A stretch of 64,000 nt of DNA, taken from assembly GCF_902713425.1 (NCBI RefSeq), contig NC_081217.1, forward strand, positions 12,351,585 through 12,415,584, in the 5' to 3' direction. Within the stretch, counting starts at the first letter, position 1. Each line of letters starts with the position of its first letter. The notes beneath the pieces were generated by a model that saw only the letters and a list, made by a program, of their open reading frames with translations, was not told the DNA's origin and made no database searches. Source of the DNA: Acipenser ruthenus (Eukaryota > Chordata > Actinopteri > Acipenseriformes > Acipenseridae). Shown piece after piece: positions 8,434-20,289 of this stretch. A program made the position numbers and the translations under genes.

Positions 8434-8515
8434 GTAGTCGTGGCCGAGTGGTTAAGGCGATGGACTAGAAATCCATTGGGGTTTCCCCGCGCAGGTTCGA
8501 ACCCTGCCGACTACG
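8434..8515 (+). tRNA. tRNA-Ser-AGA: tRNA-Ser (AGA), unit 3
   Basis: Box B reads GGTTCGAACCC, a T-to-C change at the variable last T-loop position, shared with unit 4. It is expected to remain functional. Confidence 0.96.
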
Positions 8516-8680
8516 TAAGCTTTCTTTTTAATTGTATGTGTTCATTCCTAATACATGTTTAAAGATGAGGAATCTGAAATATTACTGGTTCTACTTCATA
8601 TCGCACCGGTTCATTTTGTTAAAGAATGTTCATTTTGGCACCATTCCAAATGCTGTGGTTTCTTTAAAGAAGAAAAGTCA

Positions 8681-8763
8681 TGGCCCATATGGGGATCGAA
8701 CCCGCGACCTTGGCGTTATTAGCACCACGCTCTAACCAACTGAGCTAACTGAGCTAACCGGCC
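8681..8763 (-). pseudogene. tRNA-Ile (AAT), unit 3, disrupted by a 9-bp duplication
   Basis: This locus is 83 nt instead of 74. 'ctgagctaa' is directly duplicated (8740-8748 and 8749-8757), so the D-arm/box A region reads GTTAGCTCA twice and the 5' acceptor strand is pushed 9 nt away. There are also two further changes in the T-stem and acceptor 3' strands (…CCATATGGG). It is unlikely to fold or be processed as a normal tRNA, though a duplicated box A could still support transcription. Confidence 0.85.
8740..8757. repeat. 9-bp direct duplication inside tRNA-Ile, unit 3
   Basis: 'ctgagctaa' occurs twice in succession, where other units have it once. The identical event in unit 4 lies at 12468-12485. 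Confidence 0.95.
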
Positions 8764-9051
8764 ACACACATGGAGCACGTTAATAAAACCCGAGAAAAAC
8801 AAGGCCTGCGGACATTATGATTACCAAGATGTTATGTTAAACTCAACAATAACACATTCAAAGTATTGGAAAGGCATAATTAGAGGTCTCATCTTTATGA
8901 GGCAGTTTAGCAGTGTGAAGAAAGTGGCGAGGTGCGGGCTTGCGGTGACTTTCTCTCATTTAAAAAGCTGTGATTTGAATACTAAAAAGAAAAACATGTA
9001 AAATTACCAAGCATTCGGTGGACGTTTTAGAAATAAATTAACAAGAACAGT

Positions 9052-9133
9052 TGTCAGAAGTGGGGTTCGAGCACACGCCTCCATGGAGACTGCGACCTGA
9101 CCACAGCGCCTTAGACCGCTCGGCCATCCTGAC
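9052..9133 (-). tRNA. tRNA-Leu-CAG: tRNA-Leu (CAG), unit 3
   Basis: The 5' T-stem strand reads GTGTG instead of GTGGG, breaking one T-stem pair within box B and adding to the C54 deviation. Shared with unit 4. Probably compromised. Confidence 0.82.
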
Positions 9134-11650
9134 TTACACCGACGACTTTGCACAACGCTGCAGCACACTGCTGAACCTCCCATGTCTGACGCTGCAGTAA
9201 ATCACCTGGCGTGTGCGTGTACTTGTTCTTTTTCTGTTTATATTAAGGAGGGCGACAGGTTTTGTCGCATTCTGTATGGAATCACAAGGACACTCCTCTT
9301 ACTGAAAGAAAATATACTGCAAACAGAGCGATCGCTTCACGGTTTGAATCAAAATCAGAACAGTCTGTTAGCAAATGAACTTCATCAAAAAACCACAAAG
9401 GCATTACATAAATGTTACAGATATATTTCGTAGACAGAACAGTTGTAACATATTTGAGTACATTTCTAAACAATCTGCTAATAACAGACATAATCTCAAA
9501 GCGCTATAATTTATTTTCAGATCTTATGAAAGACAAGTATGGTTGCGCATTATATCACAGAAAACAGGATAATCCTAGCGCTTCATTTAATCCCTCGGTT
9601 TGTACCATATGGAGATAGAAGATCCATTTGGATTCACATTGTAATAGTTTTTGATCGAGATTATCACGTCCTCGAGCTTGAAATATTTTTTGTATGCTGC
9701 GGTATTTCAGATCTGAAATGGAATGTTTGGCATCTACGAAATGTCTAGCTAGTGGTGAATGGATATCTTTTCTCCTAATTGAACTTTTATGCTTGCTCAT
9801 CAATGCGCAATCGTCACTGTCTAGTAGTTTTACCAACATATTGCAAATGGCAAGGACAAAAAAACAAATAAATGACATGCGTTGAAGCACAGGTCATCAC
9901 TTGTAAGACACTCTGCTCTTTTTTCGTTGTATGGCTTGTAAAACGCAAACGCATTATCACAGGCGGCACAATTACGACATGGAAAAAAATCCAGTAGATT
10001 TGTCCAGTACACCTAGATCTCTCGAACATGTCAATGAGTCAGCCCTTAATAAACACTGTCCGTGTTCATTTCTGTGTATATGACATTGTCTATAACCAAT
10101 ATCTGTTATGTAAGCGTATTGGTATGAAACCAATCGCAATTAATGCGATCCGTGTTTTCAGTCAGTTTGATAGTTTTAATCAATCATCGAAAAAGCAGCA
10201 GTGCTTTGCAAATGTAGTTCATCTTTCTTACGTTTTGGTAAGATACCCACTCAGAACGTGTCCGCTTCCTCCAGCCCCCAAAGGAACACTGGAGCGGTCA
10301 TCAATAACAGCGAGCAGTTGGTCAAAAACAACACTCGCTGTCTTCTTCACGCTCAAAAACGAACACTCTCACTCTTCCTCGTGGGTAGCGAGCCCAAACA
10401 CTTTCAAAACGCATTTCGCTAGCAAATCACTATAGAAATGATCCCTGAAAGTATTGTTTTATGGGCAAGTGGCCGACCGTCTCCCTCCAACTCTGAGTGG
10501 CACCGGTAGCTGTGCCGGTGACAAATAAACAGGAGCACTTTCATATAATGCAATTGCTGTAGCCCAGTGAGTTGTTACCATAACATTTCAAACTCATTCC
10601 AGACTGCAGGCGGTTAAAAGCTTAATTGGGTTCAATTTTTTGATATGATTTAAAAAGTACGAGCCAGTTGCCTCATTTGCATTGCCTGCCTTCCTCCTTT
10701 GCACTGTGACGTCTATCAAATGTGTGCTTAAAATCTGATGAATACGATTCCCATTTGAACCGTAAATATTTTAATTATACGCATACAGTGTTCTGTTGGG
10801 CTCCGAGGGTGTTATCTAATAAAACAAGGTAATCGGTGAGCGCGTTCGGCTTAACCAAAACGTTGCTGTTTCAAGCCCACGCAGGGACGAGGCATTCTTT
10901 TTGTCAATCGCCTTTCTGTCAAGCCAGTAAACCTGTATATAATAAGAAACATTCAACAGCTCGGAAACACCATAATAGAATCCAATGCCTTTACAAATGT
11001 GTTTTGAAACTGTTCATTTTTCACCCAAATGCGGTTCTCAAAAATTGTTTTGCCTACATTTTTCTATTGCTATTATTATTTTTTCCAGAGTAAGACGAAA
11101 AAGCAAACATCCATGAAATAGGTAAACACTGATACAGCGCTTGAACTGTCTCAACAAACGTTCAGCTCTAAAACGTGTACATTGAAAGTCTATTAACATC
11201 TTTAACACAATCATGTGTGTTCCAATAGCGGCTATTCCACATGGTGATCAATAAAGTGAATGCTGGCTTTGTTCACATATTAGCAAGACGTTTTCAGGAT
11301 TCTCGCATATTCTGAACAAGCACACTAGAATATGGTAATGAAAGGACAGGAAAATAACAGGTTTATTGGCTTTGGTCTTGTATCGTCACCCTGACTACTG
11401 TCAGGTAAGGAAGTGGCATTAATCAAAACGTAATTATGTAAGGTTACCAATGAGCAAATACGAAGCATATTAAAACTTCTTCACAATCTTAAATCTTCCC
11501 ACATGCATTTCAAACACTTACTGATAAGTACGGCCCTTTCCCAATGTAACTGCTTTGTTTGAACACCAAAGATGGCTTGGATATTTATGAAACCACGATA
11601 CTATTGTTCCCACTTTCTTTAGAACTACCAAATGTGCGCTTCCCATGTCA

Positions 11651-11724
11651 GCCCTAGTGGCCTAATGGCCAAGGCCACTGGCCTCCTAAGCCAGGGATAG
11701 TGGGTTCGAGTCCCATCTGGGGTG
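11651..11724 (+). tRNA. tRNA-Arg-CCT: tRNA-Arg (CCT), unit 4
   Basis: It carries the same D-loop T-to-C change as unit 3, consistent with the recent shared origin of their 5' parts. Confidence 0.91.
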
Positions 11725-12161
11725 GGGTTTTGTTATAAAATCGAACATAATTGTGTTATGTTTTATTGGCATGTGATATTTTGTAGATCTTGTTATCTGT
11801 TAAGTCCGCTCACGCTAGCCACAACGTGCTTGAGTGCTGTGGCAGCAGCCATGAAGCAAGTCAGTTTTTCAGTTGAAATAAAGATCTACTTTGTTTTTTG
11901 TGTATGGGTGGTTTGAAAAGATCACTTAAATTGTTACGTATTTTGAAATAAAGATGTATTCATTATTATGAACGTTGACAGAAAGGATATTGTATTTACA
12001 TTTCCCACGTGTGCTTGCCTTGTATAAATCGATGGAGTTTCAACAAAGGCATTTGACTTCGGTTCATGTTAGCCTATACTGCCATCTGCAGCATTACCGC
12101 GGGTGTCTTTTACTTCTTTTGACAATAATATGGATCATTTCACAGTCCAATGTAAGAACAT

Positions 12162-12243
12162 GTAGTCGTGGCCGAGTGGTTAAGGCGATGGACTAGAAAT
12201 CCATTGGGGTTTCCCCGCGCAGGTTCGAACCCTGCCGACTACG
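12162..12243 (+). tRNA. tRNA-Ser-AGA: tRNA-Ser (AGA), unit 4
   Basis: Same T-loop variant as unit 3. Confidence 0.96.
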
Positions 12244-12408
12244 TAAGCTTTCTTTTTAATTGTATGTGTTCATTCCTAATACATGTTTAAAGATGAGGAA
12301 TCTGAAATATTACTGGTTCTACTTCATATCGCACCGGTTCATTTTGTTAAAGAATGTTCATTTTGGCACCATTCCAAATGCTGTGGTTTCTTTAAAGAAG
12401 AAAAGTCA

Positions 12409-12491
12409 TGGCCCATATGGGGATCGAACCCGCGACCTTGGCGTTATTAGCACCACGCTCTAACCAACTGAGCTAACTGAGCTAACCGGCC
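12409..12491 (-). pseudogene. tRNA-Ile (AAT), unit 4, disrupted by the same 9-bp duplication
   Basis: It carries the same 9-bp duplication (12468-12485) and the same two stem changes as unit 3. Both copies therefore descend from one damaged ancestor that was then duplicated with its unit. Confidence 0.85.
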
Positions 12492-12779
12492 ACACACATG
12501 GAGCACGTTAATAAAACCCGAGAAAAACAAGGCCTGCGGACATTATGATTACCAAGATGTTATGTTAAACTCAACAATAACACATTCAAAGTATTGGAAA
12601 GGCATAATTAGAGGTCTCATCTTTATGAGGCAGTTTAGCAGTGTGAAGAAAGTGGCGAGGTGCGGGCTTGCGGTGACTTTCTCTCATTTAAAAAGCTGTG
12701 ATTTGAATACTAAAAAGAAAAACATGTAAAATTACCAAGCATTCGGTGGACGTTTTAGAAATAAATTAACAAGAACAGT

Positions 12780-12861
12780 TGTCAGAAGTGGGGTTCGAGC
12801 ACACGCCTCCATGGAGACTGCGACCTGACCACAGCGCCTTAGACCGCTCGGCCATCCTGAC
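12780..12861 (-). tRNA. tRNA-Leu-CAG: tRNA-Leu (CAG), unit 4
   Basis: Same T-stem mismatch as unit 3. Confidence 0.82.
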
Positions 12862-15378
12862 TTACACCGACGACTTTGCACAACGCTGCAGCACACTGCT
12901 GAACCTCCCATGTCTGACGCTGCAGTAAATCACCTGGCGTGTGCGTGTACTTGTTCTTTTTCTGTTTATATTAAGGAGGGCGACAGGTTTTGTCGCATTC
13001 TGTATGGAATCACAAGGACACTCCTCTTACTGAAAGAAAATATACTGCAAACAGAGCGATCGCTTCACGGTTTGAATCAAAATCAGAACAGTCTGTTAGC
13101 AAATGAACTTCATCAAAAAACCACAAAGGCATTACATAAATGTTACAGATATATTTCGTAGACAGAACAGTTGTAACATATTTGAGTACATTTCTAAACA
13201 ATCTGCTAATAACAGACATAATCTCAAAGCGCTATAATTTATTTTCAGATCTTATGAAAGACAAGTATGGTTGCGCATTATATCACAGAAAACAGGATAA
13301 TCCTAGCGCTTCATTTAATCCCTCGGTTTGTACCATATGGAGATAGAAGATCCATTTGGATTCACATTGTAATAGTTTTTGATCGAGATTATCACGTCCT
13401 CGAGCTTGAAATATTTTTTGTATGCTGCGGTATTTCAGATCTGAAATGGAATGTTTGGCATCTACGAAATGTCTAGCTAGTGGTGAATGGATATCTTTTC
13501 TCCTAATTGAACTTTTATGCTTGCTCATCAATGCGCAATCGTCACTGTCTAGTAGTTTTACCAACATATTGCAAATGGCAAGGACAAAAAAACAAATAAA
13601 TGACATGCGTTGAAGCACAGGTCATCACTTGTAAGACACTCTGCTCTTTTTTCGTTGTATGGCTTGTAAAACGCAAACGCATTATCACAGGCGGCACAAT
13701 TACGACATGGAAAAAAATCCAGTAGATTTGTCCAGTACACCTAGATCTCTCGAACATGTCAATGAGTCAGCCCTTAATAAACACTGTCCGTGTTCATTTC
13801 TGTGTATATGACATTGTCTATAACCAATATCTGTTATGTAAGCGTATTGGTATGAAACCAATCGCAATTAATGCGATCCGTGTTTTCAGTCAGTTTGATA
13901 GTTTTAATCAATCATCGAAAAAGCAGCAGTGCTTTGCAACTGTAGTTCATCTTTCTTACGTTTTGGTAAGATACCCACTCAGAACGTGTCCGCTTCCTCC
14001 AGCCCCCAAAGGAACACTGGAGCGGTCATCAATAACAGCGAGCAGTTGGTCAAAAACAACACTCGCTGTCTTCTTCACGCTCAAAAACGAACACTCTCAC
14101 TCTTCCTCGTGGGTAGCGAGCCCAAACACTTTCAAAACGCATTTCGCTAGCAAATCACTATAGAAATGATCCCTGAAAGTATTGTTTTATGGGCAAGTGG
14201 CCGACCGTCTCCCTCCAACTCTGAGTGGCACCGGTAGCTGTGCCGGTGACAAATAAACAGGAGCACTTTCATATAATGCAATTGCTGTAGCCCAGTGAGT
14301 TGTTACAATAACATTTCAAACTCATCCCAGACTGCAGGCGGTTAAAAGCTTAATTGGGTTCAATTTTTTGATATGATTTAAAAAGTACGAGCCAGTTGCC
14401 TCATTTGCATTGCCTGCCTTCCTCCTTTGCACTGTGACGTCTATCAAATGTGTGCTTAAAATCTGATGAATACGATTCCCATTTGAACCGTAAATATTTT
14501 AATTATACGCATACAGTGTTCTGTTGGGCTCCGAGGGTGTTATCTAATAAAACAAGGTAATCGGTGAGCGCGTTCGGCTTAACCAAAATGTTGCTGTTTC
14601 AAGCCCACGCAGGGACGAGGCATTCTTTTTGTCAATCGCCTTTCTGTCAAGCCAGTAAACCTGTATATAATAAGAAACATTCAACAGCTCGGAAACACCA
14701 TAATAGAATCCAATGCCTTTACAAATGTGTTTTGAAACTGTTCATTTTTCACCCAAATGCGGTTCTCAAAAATTGTTTTGCCTACATTTTTCTATTGCTA
14801 TTATTATTTTTTCCAGAGTAAGACGAAAAAGCAAACATCCATGAAATAGGTAAACACTGCTACAGCGCTTGAACTGTCTCAACAAACGTTCAGCTCTAAA
14901 ACGTGTACATTGAAAGTCTTTTAACATCTTTAACACAATCATGTGTGTTCCAATAGCGGCTATTCCACATGGTGATCAATAAAGTGAATGCTGGCTTTGT
15001 TCACATATTAGCAAGACGTTTTCAGGATTCACGCATATTCTGAACAAGCACACTAGAATATGGTAATGAAAGGACAGGAAAATAACAGGTTTATTGGCTT
15101 TGGTCTTGTATCGTCACCCTGACTACTGTCAGGTAAGGAAGTGGCATTAATCAAAACGTAATTATGTAAGGTTACCAATGCGCAAATACGAAGCATATTA
15201 AAACTTCTTCACAATCTTAAATCTTCCCACATGCATTTCAAACACTTACTGATAAGTACGGCCCTTTCCCAATGTAACTGCTTTGTTTGAACACCAAAGA
15301 TGGCTTGGATATTTATGAAACCACGATACTATTGTTCCCACTTTCTTTAGAACTACCAAATGTGCGCTTCCCATGTCA

Positions 15379-15452
15379 GCCCTAGTGGCCTAATGGCTAA
15401 GGCCACTGGCCTCCTAAGCCAGGGATAGTGGGTTCGATTCCCATCTGGGGTG
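15379..15452 (+). tRNA. tRNA-Arg-CCT: tRNA-Arg (CCT), unit 5
   Basis: The T-loop reads TTCGATT instead of TTCGAGT. This falls at a variable base of box B and should be tolerated. Shared with unit 6. Confidence 0.91.
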
Positions 15453-15889
15453 GGGTTTTGTTATAAAATCGAACATAATTGTGTTATGTTTTATTGGCAT
15501 GTGATATTTTGTAGATCTTGTTATCTGCTAAGTCCGCTCACGCTAGCCACAACGTGCTTGAGTGCTGTGGCAGCAGCCATGAAGCAAGTCAGTTTTTCAG
15601 TTGAAATCAAGATCTACTTTGTTTTTTGTGTATGGGTGGTTTGAAAAGATCACTTAAATTGTTACGTATTTTGAAATAAAGATGTATTCATTATTATGAA
15701 CGTTGACAGAAAGGATATTGTATTTACATTTCCCACGTGTGCTTGCCTTGTATAAATCGATGGAGTTTCAACAAAGGCATTTGACTTCGGTTCATGTTAG
15801 CCTATACTGCCATCTGCAGCATTACCGCGGGTGTCTTTTACTTCTTTTGACAATAATATGGATCATTTCACAGTCCAATGTAAGAACAT

Positions 15890-15971
15890 GTAGTCGTGGC
15901 CGAGTGGTTAAGGCGATGGACTAGAAATCCATTGGGGTTTCCCCGCGCAGGTTCGAATCCTGCCGACTACG
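15890..15971 (+). tRNA. tRNA-Ser-AGA: tRNA-Ser (AGA), unit 5
   Basis: Identical to the unit 1 gene. Confidence 0.97.
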
Positions 15972-16136
15972 TAAGCTTTCTTTTTAATTGTATGTGTTCA
16001 TTCCTAATACATGTTTAAAGATGAGGAATCTGAAATATTACTGGTTCTACTTCATATCGCACCGGTTCATTTTGTTAAAGAATGTTCATTTTGGCACCAT
16101 TCCAAATGCTGTGGTTTCTTTAAAGAAGAAAAGTCA

Positions 16137-16210
16137 TGGCCCGTACGGGGATCGAACCCGCGACCTTGGCGTTATTAGCACCACGCTCTAACCAACTGAG
16201 CTAACCGGCC
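16137..16210 (-). tRNA. tRNA-Ile-AAT: tRNA-Ile (AAT), unit 5
   Basis: Identical to the unit 1 gene. Confidence 0.97.
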
Positions 16211-16493
16211 ACACACATGGAGCGCGTTAATAAAACCCGAGAAAAACAAGGCCTGCGGACATTATGATTACCAAGATGTTAAACTCAACAATAACACATT
16301 CAAAGTATTGGAAAGGCATAATTAGAGGTCTCATCTTTATGAGGCAGTTTAGCAGTGTGAAGAAAGTGGCGAGGTGCGGGCTTGCGGTGACTTTCTCTCA
16401 TTTAAAAAGCTGTGATTTGAATACTAAAAAGAAAAACATGTAAAATTACCAAGCATTCGGTGGACGTTTTAGAAATAAATTAACAAGAACAGT

Positions 16494-16575
16494 TGTCAGA
16501 AGTGGGGTTCGAGCCCACGCCTCCATGGAGACTGCGACCTGACCACAGCGCCTTAGACCGCTCGGCCATCCTGAC
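16494..16575 (-). tRNA. tRNA-Leu-CAG: tRNA-Leu (CAG), unit 5
   Basis: Majority sequence, as in unit 2. Confidence 0.89.
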
Positions 16576-19092
16576 TTACACCGACGACTTTGCACAACGC
16601 TGCAGCACACTGCTGAACCTCCCATGTCTGACGCTGCAGTAAATCACCTGGCGTGTGCGTGTACTTGTTCTTTTTCTGTTTATATTAAGGAGGGCGACAG
16701 GTTTTGTCGCATTCTGTATGGAATCACAAGGACACTCCTCTTACTGAAAGAAAATATACTGCAAACAGAGCGATCGCTTCACGGTTTGAATCAAAATCAG
16801 AACAGTCTGTTAGCAAATGAACTTCATCAAAAAACCACAAAGGCATTACATAAATGTTACAGATATATTTCGTAGACAGAACAGTTGTAACATATTTGAG
16901 TACATTTCTAAACAATCTGCTAATAACAGACATAATCTCAAAGCGCTATAATTTATTTTCAGATCTTATGAAAGACAAGTATGGTTGCGCATTATATCAC
17001 AGAAAACAGGATAATCCTAGCGCTTCATTTAATCCCTCGGTTTGTACCATATGGAGATAGAAGATCCATTTGGATTCACATTGTAATAGTTTTTGATCGA
17101 GATTATCACGTCCTCGAGCTTGAAATATTTTTTGTATGCTGCGGTATTTCAGATCTGAAATGGAATGTTTGGCATCTACGAAATGTCTAGCTAGTGGTGA
17201 ATGGATATCTTTTCTCCTAATTGAACTTTTATGCTTGCTCATCAATGCGCAATCGTCACTGTCTAGTAGTTTTACCAACATATTGCAAATGGCAAGGACA
17301 AAAAAACAAATAAATGACATGCGTTGAAGCACAGGTCATCACTTGTAAGACACTCTGCTCTTTTTTCGTTGTATGGCTTGTAAAACGCAAACGCATTATC
17401 ACAGGCGGCACAATTACGACATGGAAAAAAATCCAGTAGATTTGTCCAGTACACCTAGATCTCTCGAACATGTCAATGAGTCAGCCCTTAATAAACACTG
17501 TCCGTGTTCATTTCTGTGTATATGACATTGTCTATAACCAATATCTGTTATGTAAGCGTATTGGTATGAAACCAATCGCAATTAATGCGATCCGTGTTTT
17601 CAGTCAGTTTGATAGTTTTAATCAATCATCGAAAAAGCAGCAGTGCTTTGCAACTGTAGTTCATCTTTCTTACGTTTTGGTAAGATACCCACTCAGAACG
17701 TGTCCGCTTCCTCCAGCCCCCAAAGGAACACTGGAGCGGTCATCAATAACAGCGAGCAGTTGGTCAAAAACAACACTCGCTGTCTTCTTCACGCTCAAAA
17801 ACGAACACTCTCACTCTTCCTCGTGGGTAGCGAGCCCAAACACTTTCAAAACGCATTTCGCTAGCAAATCACTATAGAAATGATCCCTGAAAGTATTGTT
17901 TTATGGGCAAGTGGCCGACCGTCTCCCTCCAACTCTGAGTGGCACCGGTAGCTGTGCCGGTGACAAATAAACAGGAGCACTTTCATATAATGCAATTGCT
18001 GTAGCCCAGTGAGTTGTTACAATAACATTTCAAACTCATCCCAGACTGCAGGCGGTTAAAAGCTTAATTGGGTTCAATTTTTTGATATGATTTAAAAAGT
18101 ACGAGCCAGTTGCCTCATTTGCATTGCCTGCCTTCCTCCTTTGCACTGTGACGTCTATCAAATGTGTGCTTAAAATCTGATGAATACGATTCCCATTTGA
18201 ACCGTAAATATTTTAATTATACGCATACAGTGTTCTGTTGGGCTCCGAGGGTGTTATCTAATAAAACAAGGTAATCGGTGAGCGCGTTCGGCTTAACCAA
18301 AATGTTGCTGTTTCAAGCCCACGCAGGGACGAGGCATTCTTTTTGTCAATCGCCTTTCTGTCAAGCCAGTAAACCTGTATATAATAAGAAACATTCAACA
18401 GCTCGGAAACACCATAATAGAATCCAATGCCTTTACAAATGTGTTTTGAAACTGTTCATTTTTCACCCAAATGCGGTTCTCAAAAATTGTTTTGCCTACA
18501 TTTTTCTATTGCTATTATTATTTTTTCCAGAGTAAGACGAAAAAGCAAACATCCATGAAATAGGTAAACACTGCTACAGCGCTTGAACTGTCTCAACAAA
18601 CGTTCAGCTCTAAAACGTGTACATTGAAAGTCTTTTAACATCTTTAACACAATCATGTGTGTTCCAATAGCGGCTATTCCACATGGTGATCAATAAAGTG
18701 AATGCTGGCTTTGTTCACATATTAGCAAGACGTTTTCAGGATTCACGCATATTCTGAACAAGCACACTAGAATATGGTAATGAAAGGACAGGAAAATAAC
18801 AGGTTTATTGGCTTTGGTCTTGTATCGTCACCCTGACTACTGTCAGGTAAGGAAGTGGCATTAATCAAAACGTAATTATGTAAGGTTACCAATGCGCAAA
18901 TACGAAGCATATTAAAACTTCTTCACAATCTTAAATCTTCCCACATGCATTTCAAACACTTACTGATAAGTACGGCCCTTTCCCAATGTAACTGCTTTGT
19001 TTGAACACCAAAGATGGCTTGGATATTTATGAAACCACGATACTATTGTTCCCACTTTCTTTAGAACTACCAAATGTGCGCTTCCCATGTCA

Positions 19093-19166
19093 GCCCTAGT
19101 GGCCTAATGGCTAAGGCCACTGGCCTCCTAAGCCAGGGATAGTGGGTTCGATTCCCATCTGGGGTG
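19093..19166 (+). tRNA. tRNA-Arg-CCT: tRNA-Arg (CCT), unit 6
   Basis: It has the same T-loop variant as unit 5 and otherwise the majority sequence. Confidence 0.91.
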
Positions 19167-19603
19167 GGGTTTTGTTATAAAATCGAACATAATTGTGTTA
19201 TGTTTTATTGGCATGTGATATTTTGTAGATCTTGTTATCTGCTAAGTCCGCTCACGCTAGCCACAACGTGCTTGAGTGCTGTGGCAGCAGCCATGAAGCA
19301 AGTCAGTTTTTCAGTTGAAATCAAGATCTACTTTGTTTTTTGTGTATGGGTGGTTTGAAAAGATCACTTAAATTGTTACGTATTTTGAAATAAAGATGTA
19401 TTCATTATTATGAACGTTGACAGAAAGGATATTGTATTTACATTTCCCACGTGTGCTTGCCTTGTATAAATCGATGGAGTTTCAACAAAGGCATTTGACT
19501 TCGGTTCATGTTAGCCTATACTGCCATCTGCAGCATTACCGCGGGTGTCTTTTACTTCTTTTGACAATAATATGGATCATTTCACAGTCCAATGTAAGAA
19601 CAT

Positions 19604-19685
19604 GTAGTCGTGGCCGAGTGGTTAAGGCGATGGACTAGAAATCCATTGGGGTTTCCCCGCGCAGGTTCGAATCCTGCCGACTACG
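19604..19685 (+). tRNA. tRNA-Ser-AGA: tRNA-Ser (AGA), unit 6
   Basis: Identical to the unit 1 gene. Confidence 0.97.
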
Positions 19686-19850
19686 TAAGCTTTCTTTTTA
19701 ATTGTATGTGTTCATTCCTAATACATGTTTAAAGATGAGGAATCTGAAATATTACTGGTTCTACTTCATATCGCACCGGTTCATTTTGTTAAAGAATGTT
19801 CATTTTGGCACCATTCCAAATGCTGTGGTTTCTTTAAAGAAGAAAAGTCA

Positions 19851-19924
19851 TGGCCCGTACGGGGATCGAACCCGCGACCTTGGCGTTATTAGCACCACGC
19901 TCTAACCAACTGAGCTAACCGGCC
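19851..19924 (-). tRNA. tRNA-Ile-AAT: tRNA-Ile (AAT), unit 6
   Basis: Identical to the unit 1 gene. Confidence 0.97.
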
Positions 19925-20207
19925 ACACACATGGAGCGCGTTAATAAAACCCGAGAAAAACAAGGCCTGCGGACATTATGATTACCAAGATGTTAAACTC
20001 AACAATAACACATTCAAAGTATTGGAAAGGCATAATTAGAGGTCTCATCTTTATGAGGCAGTTTAGCAGTGTGAAGAAAGTGGCGAGGTGCGGGCTTGCG
20101 GTGACTTTCTCTCATTTAAAAAGCTGTGATTTGAATACTAAAAAGAAAAACATGTAAAATTACCAAGCATTCGGTGGACGTTTTAGAAATAAATTAACAA
20201 GAACAGT

Positions 20208-20289
20208 TGTCAGAAGTGGGGTTCGAGCCCACGCCTCCATGGAGACTGCGACCTGACCACAGCGCCTTAGACCGCTCGGCCATCCTGAC
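20208..20289 (-). tRNA. tRNA-Leu-CAG: tRNA-Leu (CAG), unit 6
   Basis: Majority sequence, as in unit 2. Confidence 0.89.

Larger units (their letters stand above)
7441..11168 (+). repeat. Repeat unit 3 (hybrid of unit 4-like 5' part and unit 2-like 3' part)
   Basis: Length 3728 bp, including a 9-bp duplication inside tRNA-Ile. The spacer is 9134-11650. From the start to about 9858 its variants match unit 4; from about 10211 onward they match unit 2. This makes it the middle member of a one-unit duplication. Confidence 0.97.
11169..14896 (+). repeat. Repeat unit 4
   Basis: Length 3728 bp. The spacer is 12862-15378. The 5' two-thirds match unit 3, including the 9-bp duplication in tRNA-Ile. 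The 3' part matches unit 5: 'ctcatcccag' near 14322 and 'aaaatgttgc' near 14585. Confidence 0.97.
14897..18610 (+). repeat. Repeat unit 5 (hybrid of unit 6-like 5' part and unit 4-like 3' part)
   Basis: Length 3714 bp, with the 5-bp-shorter form of the Ile-Leu gap. The spacer is 16576-19092. Its 5' part shares 'gtcttttaac' (14917), the tRNA-Arg T-loop change and the 5-bp deletion with unit 6. From about 17035 on it matches unit 4 and differs from unit 6. Confidence 0.97.
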
